Shown here one piece after another: positions 55,323 through 62,837 of a stretch of 64,000 nucleotides of DNA. The stretch is from the NCBI RefSeq assembly GCF_004028635.1, contig NZ_RQJW01000004.1, positions 1 to 64,000 of the forward strand, in the 5' to 3' direction. The notes below the pieces were generated by a model. The model was not told the DNA's origin. It saw only the letters and a program-made list of their open reading frames with translations, and made no database searches. This DNA is from Streptomyces cyaneus. GTDB taxonomy: Bacteria; Actinomycetota; Actinomycetes; Streptomycetales; Streptomycetaceae. The position numbers and the translations under genes are program-made. Within the stretch, counting starts at the first letter, position 1, and every line of letters starts with the position of its first letter.

Positions 55323-55414
55323 CGGGCCCACTCCATGGGGACGAGGGCGCACAGCACGAAACACAGCCCGGCGAGGGACGCCAGGGCGAATCCGAGAACA
55401 GTGAGAATCTGCAT
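55319..55414 (-). CDS. 31-residue membrane peptide coupled to the ABC genes
   Basis: MQILTVLGFALASLAGLCFVL is one clear membrane helix, followed by CALVPMEWAR. Its TGA stop overlaps the ATPase ATG (ATGA), the same coupling used between ATPase and permease. GGAG inside its last codons also serves the ATPase. No convincing ribosome binding site precedes its own ATG. It could be a small accessory subunit of the transporter. Confidence 0.6.
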   Translation of the reverse strand: MQILTVLGFALASLAGLCFVLCALVPMEWAR

Positions 55415-55534
55415 GCGTCGACGATCCCGCCGGACCCGGGCGCCCGTCCTCGGCCACCGGGCCGGTCCCGGGCGACCGGCATCGGCCCGCGGGCCGATGC
55501 CCTCCTCGGCCCCACCATCCGTACGCTGCACACC

Positions 55535-56725
55535 GTGGAACTCGATACACCGCTCTCGCCGCGCCTCCGGCGGTCGCTCACCGGCCTGCTCGTCGGCTGC
55601 CTGGCCGTGCTGTGGCTCCTCGACCTGATCAGCAGCGACCCAGGCGACTGGCCATTCCGGCCGGTCCTGCTGGCCTTCGGTCTGCTCACCGCCGTGGTCC
55701 TGCTCCTGCCCGACCGCGGCCCGGGCCCGGAGCTGCGGGCCGGGGCAACCGCGGCGGGTTCGCTCGTCCTCACCGTGTGGCACCTCGTCTTCGCCCCGCA
55801 GGAGTACGCCTGGGGAATGCTGGAGACAGTGGCTCTGCTGGGCCTGCTCGCCCGTGCCACGCGCCGGATCGAGCGGCCCGCCACCGCGGTGGCCCTGTCG
55901 GCGGCACTCGGCGTCGCGGTGATCTCCCTGCCGCTGCGCACGGGCACGAGCGACGAGGTTATCTCCTCCTCCTACCTCCTGACCGTCGCCGTCGGCGCGG
56001 CCGTGGGCCTGGGCTGCTACCTGCGGCTGCTCGACGCTCGCCGGGCCCGGGCCGTGGACGCCGTACGACAGAACGAGCGCATGGAGCTGGCCCGTGATCT
56101 GCATGACTTCGTCGCCCACCACGTCACCGGCATCATCGTGCACGCCAACGCCGCGCTGACGGTCCAGGAGACCTCGCCGGAGCAGATCAAGCCCCTGCTG
56201 GAGGGCATTTCACGGGCCGGAGGGGAAACCTTGGACTCCATGCGCCGCCTGGTGCGGGTGCTGCGCGAGGAAGACCATCACGGCGCGCGCCCGGCGGAGA
56301 TACTGACCGAACTCGACCGTCTGGTCTCCGCGTTCTCCGGGGACGGCACCGAGGCGCGGCTGGACGTCGCGGACCCGGTGCGCGCGGTCCGGCTGGTTCC
56401 CGAGGTGGAGACCTCCGTCCACCGTGTGGTGCAGGAGGCGCTGACGAACGTACGCCGCCATGCCCCCGGTGCGGACGTGGCCGTCCGCCTCGGACTCGAC
56501 CGGCGCACGGGCGGTGACCTGCTGCGGGTGGAGGTGCGCAACGCGGCCCCGGCCGTACGTTCCACCGCCCCGGTCGGCGGCCGGGGCGGCTTCGGCCTTG
56601 TCGGGCTGCGCGAGCGCGTGGAGGCCGTGGAAGGCGCCCTCACCAGCGGTCGGACCCCGGACGGCGGCTGGTGCGTGACCGCCACCTTCCCGGTCCTGGA
56701 GGCTGTGGCAGGATCACCCGCATGA
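55535..56725 (+). CDS. NarL-type sensor histidine kinase
   Basis: The protein has 396 residues. About five membrane helices (residues 15-165) precede the HisKA_3 phospho-acceptor His190 in ELARDLHDFVAHHVTGI and a HATPase with VQEALTNVRRHA and GFGLVGLRERVEAVEG. The GTG start is divergent from the ABC genes. The stop overlaps the regulator start (ATGA). It likely senses a compound handled by the divergent transporter. Confidence 0.92.
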   Translation: MELDTPLSPRLRRSLTGLLVGCLAVLWLLDLISSDPGDWPFRPVLLAFGLLTAVVLLLPDRGPGPELRAGATAAGSLVLTVWHLVFAPQEYAWGMLETVALLGLLARATRRIERPATAVALSAALGVAVISLPLRTGTSDEVISSSYLLTVAVGAAVGLGCYLRLLDARRARAVDAVRQNERMELARDLHDFVAHHVTGIIVHANAALTVQETSPEQIKPLLEGISRAGGETLDSMRRLVRVLREEDHHGARPAEILTELDRLVSAFSGDGTEARLDVADPVRAVRLVPEVETSVHRVVQEALTNVRRHAPGADVAVRLGLDRRTGGDLLRVEVRNAAPAVRSTAPVGGRGGFGLVGLRERVEAVEGALTSGRTPDGGWCVTATFPVLEAVAGSPA

Positions 56726-57426
56726 GCGGCACGAACGCGGCGAGCGGTGCAAACGGTGAGGCCCAAACGCGCGTGCTCATCGCGGACGACCAGGAAATGG
56801 TCCGCACGGGCTTCCGGCTGATCCTGGGCGCCCAGCCCGACCTGGAGGTCGTCGGCGAGGCGGCCGACGGCGCCGCGTGTGTCGAACTCGCCCGCAGGCT
56901 GCGCCCGGACGTGTGCCTCGTCGACATCCGCATGCCCAAGCTGGACGGCCTGGAGGTCACCCGCGCCCTGGCCGGGCCGGGCGTCTCCGACCCCCTGCGC
57001 GTCGTCGTGGTCACCACCTTCGACCAGGACGACTACGTGCACACCGCCCTGCGCAACGGCGCCTGCGGCTTCCTCCTCAAGGACGCCGCCACCAACCTGC
57101 TGATCGAGGCCGTGCGCTCCGCCGCCCGCGGCGACGCCCTGGTCTCTCCCGCCGTCACCGTCCGGCTGCTCAAACACCTCGCCGGGCAGCAGCCGGCGCC
57201 CGCGGCCCCCAGCCCGCTCTCCGAGCGCGAACGCGACGTCACCCGCCTGGTGGCGGTGGGCCGCACCAACCAGGAGATCTGCGACGAGCTGTACCTGTCC
57301 CTGGGCACCGTCAAGACCCACCTGGCCAACATCAAGGACAAACTGGGCGTCCGCAACCGCGTCGAGATCGCCGCCTGGGCTTGGGACACCGGCACTGTGC
57401 GCGAACGCCAGGCCCCGTCCGCCTGA
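56722..57426 (+). CDS. NarL/LuxR-type response regulator
   Basis: The protein has 234 residues. The receiver has Asp68 in VCLVDIRMPKLDG. The C-terminal LuxR helix-turn-helix is SERERDVTRLVAVGRTNQEI and LSLGTVKTHLANIKDKLGV. It is coupled to the kinase gene by ATGA and probably activates the divergent ABC operon. Confidence 0.93.
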   Translation: MSGTNAASGANGEAQTRVLIADDQEMVRTGFRLILGAQPDLEVVGEAADGAACVELARRLRPDVCLVDIRMPKLDGLEVTRALAGPGVSDPLRVVVVTTFDQDDYVHTALRNGACGFLLKDAATNLLIEAVRSAARGDALVSPAVTVRLLKHLAGQQPAPAAPSPLSERERDVTRLVAVGRTNQEICDELYLSLGTVKTHLANIKDKLGVRNRVEIAAWAWDTGTVRERQAPSA

Positions 57427-57431
57427 CGCGA

Positions 57432-57453
57432 GGGTCGGCCTCCAGGCCGACCC
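57432..57453 (+). terminator. Hairpin terminator after the two-component operon
   Basis: A perfect 9-bp inverted repeat (GGGTCGGCC / GGCCGACCC) with loop TCCA starts six bases after the stop. Confidence 0.7.
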
Positions 57454-57556
57454 CGGCAGCCCGCTATCGGCCGACGGGCCGAAGCGACGCCACCCCCGGC
57501 GGGGTCACTCTCCTGGTGACAGCTTCACCACAGCAACGCATCCCCAGGAGAGAATC

Positions 57557-57907
57557 GTGAAGTACATCGCTGTGTCCCTGGTGACGGCCACCGCCGTGGC
57601 CGTGGGCGGCCTGGCCTTCGTGGCCGTACCCCGGCTGCTGAGCACGGAATCCACCAGCACTGTCGGCTCCACGACGACCGTGCCCCAGGCGGAAGTCGAG
57701 AAGCAGGTCCGCGAGAACTACGCCATGCCACTGGTCCAGCGGAAGCCGAAAGCCGTGAGCTGCGCCGGAGGTCTGAAGGCGCGGCAGCTCGACAGCGTCG
57801 CGTGCACGGTGACGGCCAAGGACGGAAAGAAGCAGGGCATCCTGGTGTCCGTGACCAAGGTCGACGGAAGCAAGGTCTCGTACGACTTCGTACTGCTGGC
57901 GGACTGA
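57557..57907 (+). CDS. DUF4333 domain protein, membrane-anchored
   Basis: The protein has 116 residues. An N-terminal hydrophobic anchor (YIAVSLVTATAVAVGGLAFVAVP) is followed by a small external domain with two cysteines (VSCAGGLKARQLDSVACTV), typical of DUF4333. The GTG start has GGAGAG upstream. After it, 57908-58070 holds no supported gene. Confidence 0.8.
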   Translation: MKYIAVSLVTATAVAVGGLAFVAVPRLLSTESTSTVGSTTTVPQAEVEKQVRENYAMPLVQRKPKAVSCAGGLKARQLDSVACTVTAKDGKKQGILVSVTKVDGSKVSYDFVLLAD

Positions 57908-58070
57908 CCGACACCAAGTCGAGCTGGCCGTTGCCGAGGCCCACACTCTCGCCGTACAGGACGCTGCTCAGGTCGAGGAGCGGGGAGGAAATCCAGGCCG
58001 CAGGCCGCGTTCGCGATGAACCAGGGGTTGGCGAAGGCGCCGGAGGTCGCCGCCTGTACCGAGAAAGGAC

Positions 58071-58940
58071 TCAACCGACGGTGTCGGATGCCGTCCGCTT
58101 CTGGTCCACGGCCCAGGAGGCCAGGAGGCGCAGCCCGTCGTGGGAAGGGGAACCGGGCTCGGCGTTCCACACGATGATGTGCTGCTCGGGGTCCGTGCCG
58201 CACGTGAGCGTGTTCCAGTCGAGCGTCAGCTCCCCCACCACCGGGTGACGAAGCTTCTTGATGCCCTTGCCCCGCATCGCGACGTCATGCTCGGTCCACC
58301 ACTGCCGGAACTGTGCGTCGCGGGCGGAGAGTTCCTCGACCAGAGCGGCGAGGCGCGGTTCGCCGGGGTAGCGCGCGCTCTCCATGCGCAGCTGCGCGAT
58401 GGCCAGCCGGGTGACCTCTTCCCAGTCCGCGTACAGCTCGCGCATCCAGGGCTCGGTGAACAGCAGCCGGATGAACACGCGCTCCTGCTCCGGGTAGCGC
58501 CCGAAGTCGGTCCACAGGGCGGCGGCGAGCTGGTTCCAGCCGAGGATGTCGGTGCGCCGGCCGATGACGAAGGCCGGAGTGGCGGTGAGGTCGTCCAGCA
58601 TGCGCTGGAGCTGCGGGTCCACCCGCTGGCGATCGTCCGACGTGAGCGGGCGCACCGTCTGCTTCGCCGCGAGCTCGAACAGGTAGGTGCGCTGGTCCTC
58701 GTTCAGGCGGAGCACCTGGGCGATCTCGTTCAGCAGGGGAGCCGATGCCTGGAGGCGGCCCTGCTCGATGCGCGTGTAGTACTCGGTGCTGATCGCGGCG
58801 AGAAGGGCCACTTCCTCGCGGCGCAGACCGCTCACGCGCCGCCGTTGACCTCCGCGGAGCCCGACCTCGGAGGGACTGAGCTCGGCACGGCGGGCCTTGA
58901 GGAACTCACCCAGCTCGTTCAGATGGGGGTTGCGGTTCAT
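58071..58940 (-). CDS. XRE-family regulator with MmyB-like ligand domain
   Basis: The protein has 289 residues. The helix-turn-helix spans about residues 8-75 (LGEFLKARRAELSPSEVGL, SGLRREEVALLAAISTEYYTRIEQG). The C-terminal MmyB-like domain has FVIGRRTDILGWNQLAAALWTDF and LTLDWNTLTCGTDPEQHI. Such regulators usually control a neighbouring oxidoreductase gene. The stress operon just upstream on the same strand, with its GGGGTAAG palindrome, is the likely target. Confidence 0.88.
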   Translation of the reverse strand: MNRNPHLNELGEFLKARRAELSPSEVGLRGGQRRRVSGLRREEVALLAAISTEYYTRIEQGRLQASAPLLNEIAQVLRLNEDQRTYLFELAAKQTVRPLTSDDRQRVDPQLQRMLDDLTATPAFVIGRRTDILGWNQLAAALWTDFGRYPEQERVFIRLLFTEPWMRELYADWEEVTRLAIAQLRMESARYPGEPRLAALVEELSARDAQFRQWWTEHDVAMRGKGIKKLRHPVVGELTLDWNTLTCGTDPEQHIIVWNAEPGSPSHDGLRLLASWAVDQKRTASDTVG

Positions 58941-59113
58941 GATCTCCAGCCTCGCACAGAAGCTCGGCCTTGTGACGGGGTGTGATGCTGCCTACGTCAG
59001 CTCGATTGACACACGGAGATCGTACCGGTTCCGCCCTTTATGGCTGCACGCGGAAGAGGACTCGGCGGCCCGGAATGCGTACCGGGCCGCCGAGCGAGCG
59101 CGGAGCGGAGTCG

Positions 59114-59812
59114 TCAGCTCAGTGCTTTGAGCAGCTCCTGGGCCAGCGGAACGGCCGAGCCCGGGTTCTGGCCGGTGTACAGGGTGCGGTCGACCTCGAC
59201 GTGCGGGGCGAACGGCTCGGTTTCGCGGTAGTCCGCCCCGAGCTCGTTGACGAGGCGGTCCTGCAGCAGCCACTTCGCGCGGTCCGCGAGACCGTTCTGC
59301 TTCTCCTCCGCGTTGGAGAGGCCGGTCAGGCGGTAGCCGGCGAACGGAGACGTCCCGTCGGGACCGATGGTGGCCAGCAGCGCCGCGGGGCCGTGGCACA
59401 CCAGGGACACCGGCTTGCCGGAGGCGAGCCACTCGGTCAGCAGCTTGCCGGAGGCGGCGTCGTCGGGCAGGTCCTCCATCGGGCCCCAGCCGCCGGGATA
59501 GAAGACGGCCACGTAGTCGTCGATGTTCACGTCCTCGATGCGCATCGGGTGCGCCAGCTCGGTCGCCTCGCGCAGGGCGGTGCGCATGCGCTGCGCGCCT
59601 TCCTCGCCGCCGTTGAAGTCCGCGGTGAGGCTGAGCGCGTCCGCCGTGGGCGGTACACCGCCGGGTGTCGCCGCCGCGATCTCGTATCCGGCCTCCTTGA
59701 AGACCTGGTACGGACCGATTGCTTCCTCGGCCCAGAAGCCGGCCGGCTGCCGGGTTCCGTCGGCCAGCGTCCAGTGGTCGGACGCGGTGATCACGAAGAG
59801 GATCTTCGCCAT
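59114..59812 (-). CDS. DJ-1/PfpI family protein (Hsp31-like)
   Basis: The protein has 232 residues. Nucleophile Cys139 and His140 lie in SLVCHGPAAL, and a conserved Glu lies in GFWAEEAIGPYQVFKEAG. Members act as glyoxalases or chaperones against reactive carbonyls. It is the last of three genes, 25 bases after the SnoaL-like one. Confidence 0.9.
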   Translation of the reverse strand: MAKILFVITASDHWTLADGTRQPAGFWAEEAIGPYQVFKEAGYEIAAATPGGVPPTADALSLTADFNGGEEGAQRMRTALREATELAHPMRIEDVNIDDYVAVFYPGGWGPMEDLPDDAASGKLLTEWLASGKPVSLVCHGPAALLATIGPDGTSPFAGYRLTGLSNAEEKQNGLADRAKWLLQDRLVNELGADYRETEPFAPHVEVDRTLYTGQNPGSAVPLAQELLKALS

Positions 59813-59837
59813 GGTTACTGGTCTCCCGGTGATGGTG

Positions 59838-60230
59838 TCAGCCCTTGAGGGCTTCCTGGAGGATGTGGCTGTCGGCCGCCTGCCGCATGCTCACGGCCTT
59901 GCCGTCACGGACGGTCCACAGGTGGATGAACCGGACGTCGGCCTTGTTCCCGGTCTTTGTCTCGGCGTGGTAGTGCCCGTACACGAAGACGTGGCCTTCG
60001 TCGTCCGCGTAGAACTCCTCGGGCACCGCGCCGAAGGACTCGTAGTTCGGCATCGTCCTGCCGAAGAAGTCCTTCGCCGCGCTGTCCCAGCCGTGGTACA
60101 CGCCGCTGTTCGGGAAGCCCGGGGTGATGTCCCAGACGAGGTCCGGGGCCATGACCTCGTTGGTGACCTCCGGGGCCATTCCGGATTCGTACAGCCGACG
60201 GATGAGGGCGAGGTGCGGGGAGTCGGACAT
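59838..60230 (-). CDS. SnoaL/NTF2-like protein
   Basis: The protein has 130 residues with the NTF2 cone-fold pattern: LALIRRLYESGM, DLVWDITPGFPNSGVYHG, VFVYGHYHAETKTG and RFIHLWTVRDGKAVSMRQ. GGAGCG precedes the ATG. It is the middle gene of the operon with the flavodoxin-like and DJ-1 genes. Confidence 0.88.
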   Translation of the reverse strand: MSDSPHLALIRRLYESGMAPEVTNEVMAPDLVWDITPGFPNSGVYHGWDSAAKDFFGRTMPNYESFGAVPEEFYADDEGHVFVYGHYHAETKTGNKADVRFIHLWTVRDGKAVSMRQAADSHILQEALKG

Positions 60231-60284
60231 GGGTCGCTCCTTGAGGGGGGTGGTGGATCGGATACGGGGAAGAAAGCCTTGCGA

Positions 60285-60884
60285 TCAGGCGGCGAGGGCA
60301 GTACGTCCGGCGCGGAAGATCGCAGCCTGGCGCGCGACGCGCGCACCCAGGTGCTCCGCGGTGGCGATGTCCGACTTGTGGACCGCTTCCGGGCCGGCGT
60401 CGGTCGGGCTCTGGGCGCCGGCGCCCATGAAGAAGCCGAGTCGGTTGATGTCGTCCTCGCTGCCCGTGGTGGATGCCCAGCCCGGCTGCAGACCCAGGCT
60501 GATCCAGTGCATGCCGTGCTGGGCGGCCATGGTGGCGAAGTAGCCCAGGGTGGACGACTTGTCGCCGTTCTTGGCGCCGGAGTTGGTGAAGCCCGCGGCG
60601 AGCTTGTCCGCCCAGGCCTGGGGGTACCAGCGCTTGGTGCTGGCCTGGGCGAACGTGTGGAAGGCGGCGGAGGCGGTGCCCATGTAGGTGGGGGCACCGA
60701 AGATGATCGCGTCCGCGGCGTCCAGCTGTGCCCACTGCTCGTCGGTGATGGTGTCGACGGAGATCGAGATCACCTCGGCGCCGGCTTCCGCTGCGCCACG
60801 CGCCACGGCTTCGGCGATGACGGCCGTGTGGCCGTAGCCCGAATGAAATGCAATGGCGAGCGTGGGGCGGCCGGAATGGGACAT
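60285..60884 (-). CDS. Flavodoxin-fold NAD(P)H:quinone oxidoreductase (WrbA-like)
   Basis: The protein has 199 residues. The FMN phosphate loop is SGYGHTAVIAEAVARG, and GAPTYMGTASAAFHTF and FTNSGAKNGDKSSTLGYF fit the WrbA/NADPH-dependent FMN reductase group. It should reduce quinones by two electrons. ATG 60884 starts the family N terminus. It is the first gene of the three-gene operon. Confidence 0.9.
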   Translation of the reverse strand: MSHSGRPTLAIAFHSGYGHTAVIAEAVARGAAEAGAEVISISVDTITDEQWAQLDAADAIIFGAPTYMGTASAAFHTFAQASTKRWYPQAWADKLAAGFTNSGAKNGDKSSTLGYFATMAAQHGMHWISLGLQPGWASTTGSEDDINRLGFFMGAGAQSPTDAGPEAVHKSDIATAEHLGARVARQAAIFRAGRTALAA

Positions 60885-60954
60885 GGCGATCTGGCTCCTC
60901 GGAAGTCTTTGCGCGGTGTGTGACCGAGCATTGCATCGGATGAGCGCGCTGTGA

Positions 60955-60973
60955 GGGGTAAGAAATTTTCCCC
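60955..60973. promoter_or_regulatory. GGGGTAAG..TTTTCCCC palindrome upstream of the flavodoxin operon
   Basis: This imperfect 19-bp palindrome lies 71 bases upstream of the flavodoxin start. It matches the sites at 48388, 49022 and 49054 in its GGGG-A-A / TT-CCCC arms. Confidence 0.55.
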
Positions 60974-61034
60974 TGCCTACCGTCCTCCGGGTAAGCGATT
61001 CCGGCAGTTCGCTGTCGCCGTTCGTCGGAGACGA

Positions 61035-61510
61035 ACTCCGTCCGGGATCTGATCGAACGCCGAGAAGGCGAACATCTTGTCCATGCTGGTCAGCAGGAAA
61101 CGGCCCTTCGAATTGGGGTGCTGACCTCGCGGTGTCCTGTAGTAGTCGTACCCCTCGCGTAGGAGGTCCGGCGTGCTTTCGTTGATGTCCTCCAGCGTTC
61201 CGATCTGCTCGGCATGCCGAAGACCCCCATTCGCTCGGAGTCGACGAACGGAAGAGCGGTGAGGAAGTCGGCTGCACAGCGAGCGTCTTCCACTCGCGTC
61301 GTCGGGTCTTCCAGGAGGCGGGGTTCGCCACAGCTCGCTCCCTGATAGGAGGAGTCATAGACGACGGTGACGAATCCGTGCTCAGCGAGCCTCTCGGCGT
61401 AGTGGCCGATGGTCTGTTCCTTTACGCCTCCGGCCGGATGAATTCCGACGAGTGCCGGATATTTCTTTCTTCGCTGAAGTTGTGAGTTTGCAAATTGCAC
61501 GCATTTCTCG
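61035..61510 (-). pseudogene. Second YcjY-type alpha/beta hydrolase, decayed
   Basis: VQFANSQLQ jumps to RRKKYPALVGIHPAGGVKEQ (about 16 residues lost). GFVTVVYDSSYQGASCGEPR and VDSERMGVFGM follow, then a frame break that removes the nucleophile elbow. LREGYDYYRTPRGQHPNSKG and FLLTSMDKMFAFSAFDQ follow in another frame, with no C terminus. Confidence 0.8.
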
Positions 61511-61544
61511 ATGTGCTGTCCGAGCCTCCCCATCAGCCGGGGCG

Positions 61545-62193
61545 TCCCACGCCCTGGCCCATGTCGCCGACGGCCCCGACGAGCTCGTCGGCCGTACGCT
61601 TCACGTCCCTGGCGAGGGGCCCGCGCGCTCCTGCGGGCGGGCCGCACAGCCCGCATCGAGGTCGGTGGCGACGCCGACACATGCCCCGAGCGGCTGTCCG
61701 TGCTCGTCCACACCCACGCGCCCCGCCCCCGCATGCTGATCTTCGGTGCCGTCGACTTCGCCGCCGCCCTCAGCCAGGCCGGCCGATTCCTCGGCTATTC
61801 GGTCACCGTCTGCGACGCTCGCCCCGTCTTCGCGACCACCGCCCGCTTCCCGCACGCCGACGAAGTCGTCGTCGACTGGCCCACCGCTACCTGGCCGTCA
61901 CCGGGACCGACGCCCGCACCGCCGTCTGCGTCCTCACTCACGACGCCAAGTTCGACATCCCCCTGCTGCGTCGGGCACTGTCCCTCCCCGTCGGCTACGT
62001 CGGCGCCATGGGCTCGCGACGCACTCACGAGCACCGCATCGACCTGCTCCGGGAAGCCGGCGTCCCCGAGGGCCGATTGGCCCGTCTGCACTCACCGATC
62101 GGCCTGGGCATCGGTGCCCGTACGCCCGAGGAGACGGCGATCTCCATCACTGCGGAGATCAGTGCGGTCGGTCATGCACCGGGGTGGGCGTAG
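61545..62193 (+). pseudogene. XdhC/CoxI-family gene with frameshifts
   Basis: HALAHVADGPDELVGRTLHVPGE, then RMLIFGAVDFAAALSQAGR and PHADEVVVDW, then HRYLAVTGTDARTAVCVLTHDAKFD and LPVGYVGAMGSRRTHEHR are successive XdhC segments in three frames. The break at about 61880 is a single missing base; the one near 61615 is a deletion. The 5' end is also absent. XdhC matures molybdenum hydroxylases, and none is encoded nearby. Confidence 0.78.
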
Positions 62194-62837
62194 CCGGTCT
62201 GGTAGGCGATCACGACGAGTTGGGCGCGGTCGCGGACGCCGAGCTTGGTCATGATGCGGTTCACGTGGGTCTTGGCGGTCAAGGGCGAGATGTGGAGCTG
62301 TTCGGCGATGGCGTCGTTGGAGAGGCCGGCGGCCACCAGGACGAGCACCTGGCGTTCGCGTTCGGTCAGGCTCGTCAGATGCGGCGCCGGAGTGTTCGTC
62401 ATGTCGGGAGTGGCCAGGTAGTGGGCGATGAGTGCCTTGGTCGCCTTGGGCGACAGCAGCGCCTCTCCGCGGGCGACCAGCCGGATGGCGTCGAGGAGGT
62501 CGGAGAGCTCCACGCCCTTTCCGAGGAACCCGCTGGCCCCGGCACGCAGCGCCTGGAAGACGTACTCGTCGGCTTCGAAGGTCGTCAGGATCAGCACGCG
62601 TACGCCCGCGAGGTCTTCGTCCGCCGAGATGGCGCGCGTGGCGGCGAGGCCGTCCATGTCGGGCATCCGGATGTCCATCAGCACGACGTCGGCACGGGTA
62701 CTGCGGGCCAGTCCGACCGCCTCGCCGCCCGTCGCCGCCTCTCCGACGATTTCCAGGTCCGGCTCCGACTCGATGATCATGCGGAAGCTGGTGCGGACGA
62801 GGGCCTGATCGTCGGCTAGCAGAATGCGGATGGTCAT
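62172..62837 (-). CDS. NarL/LuxR-type response regulator
   Basis: The protein has 221 residues. The receiver has Asp55 in VVLMDIRMPDMDG and the C-terminal helix-turn-helix is LTERERQVLVLVAAGLSNDA and ISPLTAKTHVNRIMTKLGV. ATG 62837 overlaps the kinase stop (ATGA). Its 3' end overlaps the XdhC remnant by 22 bases. Confidence 0.93.
   Translation of the reverse strand: MTIRILLADDQALVRTSFRMIIESEPDLEIVGEAATGGEAVGLARSTRADVVLMDIRMPDMDGLAATRAISADEDLAGVRVLILTTFEADEYVFQALRAGASGFLGKGVELSDLLDAIRLVARGEALLSPKATKALIAHYLATPDMTNTPAPHLTSLTERERQVLVLVAAGLSNDAIAEQLHISPLTAKTHVNRIMTKLGVRDRAQLVVIAYQTGYAHPGA

Noticed and set aside
57908..58070. Minus-strand reading with AFANPWFIANAACGLDFLP, tested as a secreted-protein remnant
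   Set aside because: Too short, in broken frames, and not assignable to a family by eye.
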